Shown in pieces: positions 52,372-59,557 of a stretch of 64,000 nt of DNA. The notes under the pieces are model-generated. The model made no database searches. It saw nothing but the letters and a program-made list of their open reading frames with translations, and had not been told where the DNA came from. This DNA is from Bacteroidota bacterium. GTDB lineage: Bacteria > Bacteroidota > Bacteroidia > Palsa-965. Position 1 is the stretch's first letter. Each line of letters opens with the position of its first letter. The stretch is taken from positions 13,099 through 77,098 of the forward strand of contig VBWE01000001.1 of the NCBI GenBank assembly GCA_006218065.1. The letters run 5' to 3'. Position numbers and translations under genes: made by a program.

Positions 52372-52411
52372 CCGAATAAATGAAAGAAGCTATTTATTCC
52401 TCCCGGGCATT

Positions 52412-52504
52412 GAAAAACGCTCAACGCCAAACGCTCAGTTATCAATAACCATCGGACTAATTCATTGATAATTGTGCGTTGTATGTTTGGCGTTGAGCGT
52501 TTAA
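52412..52504. repeat. Quasi-palindrome made of CGCTCAACGCCAAAC words
   Basis: AAACGCTCAACGCCAAAC (left arm) is complementary to GTTTGGCGTTGAGCGTTT (right arm), and TTATCAAT to ATTGATAA. The right arm has an 8-nt insertion with another form of the word (GTGCGTTGTAT). Confidence 0.75.
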
Positions 52505-52524
52505 ATTTCCCGGAAGGTTTCGGA

Positions 52525-52563
52525 TTAAAAAACGTCCCGCCCTGTTTGGTTCAGAGCGGGACG
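52525..52563 (-). terminator. Terminator of the 1380-aa cargo gene
   Basis: CGTCCCGC / GCGGGACG stem with a 14-nt loop; on the minus strand it is followed by TTTTTTAATCC. Confidence 0.85.
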
Positions 52564-52588
52564 GACCGGTAAACTGCTTGGCTCCCGC

Positions 52589-55500
52589 TTACCGGATTAC
52601 GTTCACATGGCCGATCAGTTGTTTCGTTTGTCCGCCATACAGCGCATAACGGATGCGATAAACATACGTATCGATCTGCACGACCTCGCCTTTGTACATG
52701 CCATTCCAACCGTTGCTCAAATCACTTGTTTCGAAAAGCAGGTTTCCCCAGCGATCAAAAATCCACATCCGGAAATCTTCGATCAGCACGCCTTTCGGAG
52801 AAAAAATATCATTCAACCCGTCGCCATCCGGCGTAAACGTATTCGGAACATAAAAGCTCGACTCGGGAAGAATATGCACATCCAGTTCAGCGGAGTCGGT
52901 ACAACCGAAACCGTTCACGATGTATTGCGTGATGGTGTACCAGCCGGTGTCGGAATACATGTACGTAAACGTTCCCCCGCACCCGTCCTGCCCGCTGCCG
53001 GGCGGATTGTTCTGGTTGTCGCCCATATCCCAGGCCAGCTGCCCGCAATCCGAAGAAAGATCCGTAACCACCACGGGCTGTTCGAAAAAACCATACTCCT
53101 GTGCGCTGGTTCCGAACGCCGCCACCGGCAAAGGATACACGTGAATGTAGTTGGTGAACGTGACCGTTTGCTGGCAGCCACCCGCCGAACTTACCGTGAG
53201 CGAAACATCATAATCGCCCGGCGTATTGAAACAGATATTCTGCGGATCCTGCTGCGCAGAAGTCATGTTGTTCGAAAACGTCCACTGCCAGTTGCTGATC
53301 GAATCGCCGTTCAGCGTGCTGTTGTCGGTAAAATTCACACACAGCGGCGCGCAGCCGGAAAGCTGGCTCGCAGTGAATGCAGGCACAGGCTGCGGAGCGG
53401 AACTCACCACTACCGTGTCGGATGACGTGCAGCCGTTTACCGTTACCTGCACCCAGTACGTGCCGGGTGTGGTCGCCGTGAAGGTCGCGCCGGTGCCGCC
53501 GCTTTGCCAGAGATACGTTGCATTCGGTGTGCCTGCGTTTAATGAAACCGATCCCTGGCAAATCGCAGTATCATTTCCGAGCCAAACCTGCGGCAAAGGC
53601 AGCAGCGTAACCTGCACGGTATCGGTGGAAGTACACAAGCCCTGCGAAACCTGTATCCAGTAATTGCCTGCGGAATTAACGGTGATGGAATTCGTCGTCG
53701 CGCCGGTTGACCAGAGATATCCGCCGCCGGGAAGCAGCGAAGTAAAAAGCGTTGCCGAATCACCCGGGCAGATGGAAACGTTGCTGCCGAGATTCACCGG
53801 CGGACCGGGATTAAAAAGTACCTGCACCGTGTCGCTGGCCTGGCAACCGTTGCTGTCGGTACCGGTAACGATATACGCAGTTGGCGATGCCGGGCTTGCC
53901 GTTACCGATGCGCCGCCTGTGGAACTCAAACCGGCTGCCGGCGACCACGCATACGTAAATGCACCGGTTGCAGAAAGCATAACCGAATCGCCGGGACAGA
54001 CAGAAACATCGGCGCCTGCATTTACCGGCGGACCGGGACTGAAATTCACCTGCACGCTGTCGATGCTTTGGCAGCCGTTCGTGTCGGTTCCGGTGACGAT
54101 GTAGGTCATCGGAACGGACGGGCTTGCGGTTACTGTTGCGCCGGTGGTGCTGCTCAGCCCGGTTGCCGGCGACCAGTTGTACGTGAATGATCCGCTCGCG
54201 GTGAATACGACTGATCCGCCCGGACAGATATTTCCGGAACCGGGCGTTACATTGAGTGAAGCCGGCGCAGGTTGCGTGATTGTTATCGTTGCGGTGTACG
54301 TATTCGGGACGCAACTGCTGACATCGGAATCGGTGATCAGGACGGAATAAGTTCCTGCGGCGAGATTATTTACGGAAGCGGTCGTTTGCCCGCCGGGCGT
54401 CCATAGATACGTGTACGGTGCAACGCCGCCGCTTACGGTAATCGTTGCGCTGCCGTCGCTCGCGCCGTAGCAGCTCACATCGTTTTGCGAAACGGAAACC
54501 ACGAGCGGCGTAGTGCTGTTCCCGCTGAATTTCAGAATACCGATATCGTCGGAGCCGCCGCAGCCGGTTACATAATACGCGCCGCTGCCCGGGTCGACGG
54601 TAGGTGTGCCGTTATTCGTGTACTCGCCGATTACGAAAAAATTTCCGCTGGCATCGATGCAGCAGCCTGCGGCGAATTCGTAATTGGCGCCGCCGAAATT
54701 GGTTGACCATTGCAGCACGCCGTTGTTGTCGAATTGCGAGACGGACATGTCGGTGCCGCCGCCGAAAACACCCTGGTAATACGCACCGCCGCCGGGATTG
54801 AGCGTCGGGTAATTGGACGACCAGGTAATGCCCACCAGGTAAACGCGACCGGCGTTGTCGGTGCAGAGCTGATCGCCGTTGAAGTCATTTCCTTTTTCCG
54901 TTCCGTTTCCGCCGACGAAGGTGGACCAGAGCAGGTTTTTCGATGCATTGAATTTGGCGATGTATTTATCCGTTGCGCCGCCGCCGTAGGTCGACTGGAA
55001 ATAAGCGCCGTTACCGGGATTCATCAACGGGAAATTTGAACCTGAGCCGGTCAGCCCGCTGATGAAAATATTATTTGCGCAATCATCCAGCGTAATGCCG
55101 ATGCCGGAATCTTCGCCGCTCCCGCCGAAATACGTGGACCATTGCAGCACGTTCGCCGGACTGAACTCCAGGATGATCGCATCCATGCTTCCTCCGCCGT
55201 AAGTTCCCTGGAAATACGCGCCACCGCCTGGGTTGAGCGTGGGAAAAGCATTGGATGAGCTGTATCCGGCAACAAAAATATTTCCCGCGGGATCGGTTAC
55301 CACGCCCTGGAAACTGCCAGCTCCATTATAATACGTGGACCAGGTTTGCACCCCGCTGTTGGTGAATTTGACGATCACCGGGAAGATCCATCCCCCGGGA
55401 TTGGTTCCCTGGAAATATGCGCCGCCGCCGGGATTCAGTACCGGGAAGTCGGGCGAATTGGAACTGCCGGTCAGGATCACATTTCCCGAAGGATCGGTGG

Positions 55501-56731
55501 TGATGCCGCTCCAGCCCCATTCGCCGCCGCTTCCGCCGTAGTATGTGGCCCACAGGCGCACGCCCGCGTTGCTGAATTTTAAAATGAACATATCGTTTCC
55601 GCCGGCATTCGTTCCCTGGAAATACGCACCGCCGCCGGGATTGTACACCGGGAAATTGCTACTCATGGTCCAGCCGCTCACAAAAACATTCCCGCTGTTG
55701 TCGGTGCAGATGCCGTACGATGCGTCGCCGCCATTGCCCCCGTAATACGTAGCCCAGAGCCGCACGCCGCCGGTGGTGAATTTTAAAATCATGGCCACAC
55801 CGAAAGTCGTTCCCGTTCCCTGGTAGTATGCGCCGCCGCCGGGATTGTACCCGGGAAAATTCAGCGAGCTGCAGTATCCGCAGGAAAAAATATTGCCCAG
55901 TCCGTCCGAAACCACGCTGCGCACACCGTCGAGCACACCGCCGCCGTAATAGGTTGACCAGACCAGCGGAGGATCGATGGTCAGTGTTTCTTTTTTCGGA
56001 TAATCGCCGAGCAAAAAACGGATCGTATCGCCGCTGAGCTGAAAAGCCGAACGGACGGTAACGGCGTTTTTCCCGGCAAAACTTTCCACGTTGCCTTCGG
56101 TCAGTTCGCCGCAGCGTGTGCGGATGCGCAGTGCCCGGCCGTTATTCTCCAGGCTGATTTTCCCTGCGCCGCGTTTGATCATCCGCACCTGTGCAGGATC
56201 GGCGCCGGGATGCACGATGAAATCATACTTGATGCCTTTGATTCCGTCGCGGTAAAGTATCCAGTCGATGCCTTCGTACACGTTGCGGATACATACGCGG
56301 TGAAAAGATTGCACCTCGCGGATGCCTTGCGGACAATGCGGCAGGTAATAATTACTCACGCCGTTTTCCGGCAGGGAAGTTTCGATGTTCTCCGGGCGGA
56401 TCGTTGCACCCTGCAGAACGAGATCGACGCGGCACCAGCGGACTTCGCCGATTACCGGCTCGGCTTTTCCTTCGCGTTTTTCACGTACGAGTTCTTCTTC
56501 GTCTTCCCCTTCGTAAAACGCATACGTCAAACCCTGCGTGGTGATGTACATATCAAAACCGGGAGCCGACGTTTTAAAGAGCACGCCCGGAACGGGAAGT
56601 CCGTTTTCACTGACGATTTGCCCTTTGTTTTCGGTAAAACCGATACCCGGTTTGTAAGTGCCGTCATGCGTTCCCGCGCGAGAGAGCATGGAAAACAGGA
56701 TGGCGGCAAACAGGGTAATAGTGCGGAGCAT
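52589..56731 (-). CDS. Giant SBBP-repeat/PKD surface protein with T9SS type B (CHU_C) domain
   Basis: 1380 aa. A signal peptide precedes a DUF7948-type domain (about 28-255, FTENKGQIV, YRDGIKGIKYDFIVHPGAD). About nine SBBP repeats of ~50 residues follow (LNPGGGAYFQGT, WSTYYGG patterns). A SprB repeat, three nearly identical Ig-like units (CPGDSVMLSATGAFTYAWSP), a PKD domain (WQWTFSNN) and the C-terminal gliding-motility-type domain (FYVPNTFTPDGDGLNDIF to the end) complete it. It should be exported through T9SS with a type B signal. It is divergent from helical-repeat paralogue 2; TATGTTTG at 56805-56798 is its -7 element, giving a leader of about 60 nt. Confidence 0.92.
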   Translation of the reverse strand: MLRTITLFAAILFSMLSRAGTHDGTYKPGIGFTENKGQIVSENGLPVPGVLFKTSAPGFDMYITTQGLTYAFYEGEDEEELVREKREGKAEPVIGEVRWCRVDLVLQGATIRPENIETSLPENGVSNYYLPHCPQGIREVQSFHRVCIRNVYEGIDWILYRDGIKGIKYDFIVHPGADPAQVRMIKRGAGKISLENNGRALRIRTRCGELTEGNVESFAGKNAVTVRSAFQLSGDTIRFLLGDYPKKETLTIDPPLVWSTYYGGGVLDGVRSVVSDGLGNIFSCGYCSSLNFPGYNPGGGAYYQGTGTTFGVAMILKFTTGGVRLWATYYGGNGGDASYGICTDNSGNVFVSGWTMSSNFPVYNPGGGAYFQGTNAGGNDMFILKFSNAGVRLWATYYGGSGGEWGWSGITTDPSGNVILTGSSNSPDFPVLNPGGGAYFQGTNPGGWIFPVIVKFTNSGVQTWSTYYNGAGSFQGVVTDPAGNIFVAGYSSSNAFPTLNPGGGAYFQGTYGGGSMDAIILEFSPANVLQWSTYFGGSGEDSGIGITLDDCANNIFISGLTGSGSNFPLMNPGNGAYFQSTYGGGATDKYIAKFNASKNLLWSTFVGGNGTEKGNDFNGDQLCTDNAGRVYLVGITWSSNYPTLNPGGGAYYQGVFGGGTDMSVSQFDNNGVLQWSTNFGGANYEFAAGCCIDASGNFFVIGEYTNNGTPTVDPGSGAYYVTGCGGSDDIGILKFSGNSTTPLVVSVSQNDVSCYGASDGSATITVSGGVAPYTYLWTPGGQTTASVNNLAAGTYSVLITDSDVSSCVPNTYTATITITQPAPASLNVTPGSGNICPGGSVVFTASGSFTYNWSPATGLSSTTGATVTASPSVPMTYIVTGTDTNGCQSIDSVQVNFSPGPPVNAGADVSVCPGDSVMLSATGAFTYAWSPAAGLSSTGGASVTASPASPTAYIVTGTDSNGCQASDTVQVLFNPGPPVNLGSNVSICPGDSATLFTSLLPGGGYLWSTGATTNSITVNSAGNYWIQVSQGLCTSTDTVQVTLLPLPQVWLGNDTAICQGSVSLNAGTPNATYLWQSGGTGATFTATTPGTYWVQVTVNGCTSSDTVVVSSAPQPVPAFTASQLSGCAPLCVNFTDNSTLNGDSISNWQWTFSNNMTSAQQDPQNICFNTPGDYDVSLTVSSAGGCQQTVTFTNYIHVYPLPVAAFGTSAQEYGFFEQPVVVTDLSSDCGQLAWDMGDNQNNPPGSGQDGCGGTFTYMYSDTGWYTITQYIVNGFGCTDSAELDVHILPESSFYVPNTFTPDGDGLNDIFSPKGVLIEDFRMWIFDRWGNLLFETSDLSNGWNGMYKGEVVQIDTYVYRIRYALYGGQTKQLIGHVNVIR

Positions 56732-56797
56732 ACTTGTTTTTTTCGAGTATTTACGGGCAGATGAGGATGATCATAGCTTGGGTGGTTTGTTGTGCGG

Positions 56798-56805
56798 CAA
56801 ACATA
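56798..56805 (-). promoter_or_regulatory. -7 element of the 1380-aa cargo gene
   Basis: TATGTTTG on the minus strand, 66 nt before the ATG. The shared 12-bp motif lies 34 nt further upstream. Confidence 0.4.
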
Positions 56806-56839
56806 TCGGCGGAGTGCAGTTCAGGCAAGTCAAAATCAA

Positions 56840-56851
56840 AAAAATCAGGTA
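56840..56851 (+). promoter_or_regulatory. Shared 12-bp motif upstream of helical-repeat paralogue 2
   Basis: AAAAATCAGGTA ends exactly 82 nt before the ATG at 56934 and lies between the two divergent -7 elements. The identical 12-mer at identical distance precedes paralogue 1. Confidence 0.55.
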
Positions 56852-56892
56852 ATTCCAAAATCAATAAAATGAGTAAAACTGTATTTAATTAA

Positions 56893-56919
56893 TTGATTTA
56901 TAATATTTTATTATTTTTG
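56893..56919 (+). promoter_or_regulatory. Promoter of helical-repeat paralogue 2
   Basis: TTG at 56893-56895, a 16-nt spacer and TATTTTTG at 56912-56919, 14 nt before the ATG. The shared motif lies about 41 nt upstream of the TTG. Confidence 0.6.
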
Positions 56920-56933
56920 ATTCTGGTAACTCT

Positions 56934-58394
56934 ATGCGCTATTCCGAAGATCTCGAAAAACTGGTCCGTTCGCTTTCCAAAGCGGAAAAACGGTATTTCC
57001 GGCTTTCGGCGGAGATGCACGAAGGCGATAAATCATATCTCACGCTTTTTGAAAAACTGGCAAAGAAACGCGCCGTAAAAAAAGAAAGCCCCGATTACGA
57101 TACGCGGCGTTACCTGTTCAGCCAGCTGATGAAAAGCCTGGCGGCTTGTCGCGACAAGCATTCAGTGGATGCGGAAATTTACGGGCTGCTCACGGCGGTT
57201 GACGTACTGTATGAAAAAGACCTGCGCAATGTGCGCCGGAAAGCGTTGCAGCGTGCACGCAAACTGGCCGTGCAATTCGAACGCATCGAGCTGCTGCTGG
57301 AAATTAACCGGCTCGAACGTGTCGGCATTCTCGATGAAGCGCTTTCCGAAAAAATACTGCTCGAACAACGGGCTTTGCTGCTGCAGGCCGCCAACATAAA
57401 CGAGTACCGGCACCTGGCAGCCCGTGTTTCGTCGCTGTATGCACGCGAAGGCGAAATCCGCTCACCGGAACAGCTTGCCGTTTACGAAAACCTGATGCGG
57501 CACGAATTGCTGCAATCGGAAAGCGCTGCTTTATCTACCGAGGCGCAGTATTTTTTCTTTTTCATTCACGTGGTTTTTACGCTGCTCGCCGACCGGCCGC
57601 ACGAAGCCTACGCGCACAACCGCAAACTGATCGCCCTGCTCGAAGCCCGTCCCTGGCTGCTTCGCCAGCAGCAGTGGCAGAAACGGTACGCCGATATTCT
57701 CGACAACCAGTTTCTCATCTGCTCCACCCTGTCCGAAACCGGCGAAGCCGAAGAACTGCTGCGCCGCTCGCGCCAGTTGCCCGGTTATGCACGCACCTTT
57801 ACGCTCAAATACCTGAACCTGCTCGGCGTATATATCCGTAACGGCGATTTCGAAAAAGGGCAAAACGCGCTGAAAGAGCTGGAAGATTATCTCGCCCGTC
57901 CTGACGCTTTTATTCCCGCCGAAAGTAAAACGGTATTGTATTGCAACATCGCCGTGATGCACTTCGGAGCCGGGCAGTTCCGCAAATCGCTCGACTGGCT
58001 GAACCGCATACTGAACGATGCGCCCGGCGGCGCGCGCGAAGACGTACTGGCCCTTGCGCGCCTGCTTAACCTGATGCTGCACTTCGAACTGCAGCACACC
58101 GACCTGCTCGAATACCTGGTCAAATCCACGTATCGTTTCCTCGGCAAAAAGAGCCGCCTGTACAAATTCGAATCCGTTTTCCTGCACTCGGTGCGTGAAC
58201 GCCTGCTCGATTATGCCGACCCGCGCGAACTGCGTACCTCCTTCGCCACGCTGAAAGCGGAACTCGAAGAAGTATTGAAAGATCCCTACGAAAAACGCGT
58301 CCTTGAATATTTCGATATCATCGCCTGGCTGCAGAGCAAAGTCGAACAACGGTCTTTTGCGGAAATCGTGAAGGAGCGCGCCGGGAAACCCTGA
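56934..58394 (+). CDS. Helical-repeat (TPR-like) cytoplasmic protein, paralogue 2
   Basis: 486 aa, no signal peptide, almost all alpha-helical. It opens with LEKLVRSLSKAEKRYFRL and has TPR-like helical pairs throughout (LKYLNLLGVYIRNGDFEKGQ, FGAGQFRKSLDWLNRILN, LLNLMLHFELQHTDLLEYL). It is the paralogue of the gene at 15416-16888, with the same order of conserved segments and nearly the same length. It is divergent from the 1380-aa T9SS cargo gene (202 bp between starts). A small GldM-C-like secreted protein follows after 87 nt. Function unknown; a regulator or adaptor for the cargo is an inference from the repeated context. Confidence 0.8.
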   Translation: MRYSEDLEKLVRSLSKAEKRYFRLSAEMHEGDKSYLTLFEKLAKKRAVKKESPDYDTRRYLFSQLMKSLAACRDKHSVDAEIYGLLTAVDVLYEKDLRNVRRKALQRARKLAVQFERIELLLEINRLERVGILDEALSEKILLEQRALLLQAANINEYRHLAARVSSLYAREGEIRSPEQLAVYENLMRHELLQSESAALSTEAQYFFFFIHVVFTLLADRPHEAYAHNRKLIALLEARPWLLRQQQWQKRYADILDNQFLICSTLSETGEAEELLRRSRQLPGYARTFTLKYLNLLGVYIRNGDFEKGQNALKELEDYLARPDAFIPAESKTVLYCNIAVMHFGAGQFRKSLDWLNRILNDAPGGAREDVLALARLLNLMLHFELQHTDLLEYLVKSTYRFLGKKSRLYKFESVFLHSVRERLLDYADPRELRTSFATLKAELEEVLKDPYEKRVLEYFDIIAWLQSKVEQRSFAEIVKERAGKP

Positions 58395-58469
58395 ACCGTT
58401 GCCCGGAGGAAACCTGATTTCCGGGGAACAATCAGGCACAAAAGAAACGGAATTGAAGCCGATATAGCG

Positions 58470-58477
58470 TATATTTG
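58470..58477 (+). promoter_or_regulatory. -7 element of the GldM-C-like gene (predicted leaderless)
   Basis: TATATTTG, then ATAG, then the ATG at 58482. Confidence 0.55.
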
Positions 58478-58481
58478 ATAG

Positions 58482-58898
58482 ATGAGATTACTTGCTTTTT
58501 TATTATTCCTTTCCGGCTTCAGTTTCGGGCTCCAGGCCCGGCATCACGATACGGTCCGGGTAAAAAAAGCAACCTTGCAGGATACGGCAAATGCCTCCGC
58601 CAGTTTTGGAAAAATTTCGGCCAGCGGAAACATGACCGTGCAGGAAATCGCAACGATCGATTCGCTCACTATTTTGCCGGCTGAAACCTGGGAAGTGGTT
58701 TCCTTTTCCATTACCATGGTCAGCAAGGGAAGTCTTTACAGTTTCCGGATGAACTCCGCACAACTCACCGGGGAGGTGAAAAAAATCTTCGCCGGCCTGC
58801 AGCCCGGCGATAAGTTTTTTGTGGAGGAAATTCTCGTCAGGCACCGGAAAACCCGGGAAACACGACGGTTTCCTGTAATTACGGTGCGGGTAAACTGA
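58482..58898 (+). CDS. Small secreted protein resembling the GldM C-terminal domain
   Basis: 138 aa. The signal (LLAFLLFLSGFSFGLQA) is followed by a short spacer and a beta domain from about residue 50: VVSFSITMVSKGSLYSFRMN, then LTGEVKKIFAGLQPGDKFFVEEILVR and RRFPVITVRVN. This order of strands matches the last domain of GldM, the periplasmic arm of the T9SS motor. Here the domain stands alone without membrane helix or other GldM domains. The start is fixed by TATATTTG 4 nt upstream. Confidence 0.65.
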   Translation: MRLLAFLLFLSGFSFGLQARHHDTVRVKKATLQDTANASASFGKISASGNMTVQEIATIDSLTILPAETWEVVSFSITMVSKGSLYSFRMNSAQLTGEVKKIFAGLQPGDKFFVEEILVRHRKTRETRRFPVITVRVN

Positions 58899-58962
58899 AA
58901 ATGATCCGGGACTCCGATTGTATTCCGGCCTGAACCAATTTCGTGTGACTTTGTGGCGATTT

Positions 58963-59153
58963 GTACAAATCCTGCCACGAAGACACCAAAGCACAAAGAA
59001 TCACAAAGAGTATGATTAAAACTGAGAAACTGTTTAAGAATCATCCTTGGGTTTTTGGACTGCTGTTAAACGTACCCGAAAAAAACAGGCAAAAACGCCT
59101 CTGTGATCTCTCTGTGCGTTGATTTGTGCGACCTCTGTGGTCTCCGTGTTTAA
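58963..59153. repeat. Long quasi-palindrome made of CACGAAG/CACAAAG words
   Basis: CACGAAGACACCAAAGCACA on the left is matched, imperfectly, by CTGTGCGTTGATTTGTGCGA and TCTGTGGTCTCCGTG on the right, around a ~75-nt loop. Word order and number differ between the arms. Confidence 0.55.
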
Positions 59154-59406
59154 AAGCTATCCCGGTTTTTGCCTGTTTTTTGAGAATTGAAATTTGTTTC
59201 GTTACTTCGTCCATCATGCAGCAGTTGCTCCGCTTCTTTTCAAAACTTCTCCGGGAAATATTTTCTTCGGACGAACGTGCGCTGCAGATAATCCATATTC
59301 GAATTCGATAGCCCGGCGGCGGGTACTCTCGTATTTCCGTTTCCGTCGGGCCTCTTCCGCAACCTGGACAAATGTCCCGGGAATGAATAGTTCGTTTTCC
59401 TCAAAA

Positions 59407-59493
59407 AAATGTCAAATGCAAAACGCTAAATGTCAAATTTCAAAGTTGGATTCCCTTTGATATTCAGCGTTTGACATTTTGCATTTGACATTT
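59407..59493. repeat. Quasi-palindrome with permuted words ATGTCAA and ACGCT
   Basis: The outer parts AAATGTCAAATGCAAAA and CAAAG are perfectly complementary between the arms. In between the left arm reads CGCTAAATGTCAAA while the complement of the right arm reads TGTCAAACGCTGAA; the two words have changed places. Confidence 0.75.
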
Positions 59494-59543
59494 GTCGAAC
59501 ATCCGGGGAAACCCACTAAACAGGCGATAAGCCGTCTTTTCCT

Positions 59544-59551
59544 TAATTTCG
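59544..59551 (+). promoter_or_regulatory. -7-like element of ileS
   Basis: TAATTTCG (TAnnTTCG variant, as before crotonase) ends six nt before the ATG at 59558. Confidence 0.4.
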
Positions 59552-59557
59552 CGCGCT

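Larger units (their letters stand above)
58899..59557. other. 659-bp intergenic region with two word-type quasi-palindromes
   Basis: No solid gene. It holds the repeats at 58963-59153 and 59407-59493, a possible 31-codon frame at 59216-59311 (starts MQQLLRFFSKLLREIF) and a hairpin directly after it (GCCCGGCGG / CCGTCGGGC, about 59311-59350). The small frame is not convincing without expression data. Confidence 0.5.
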
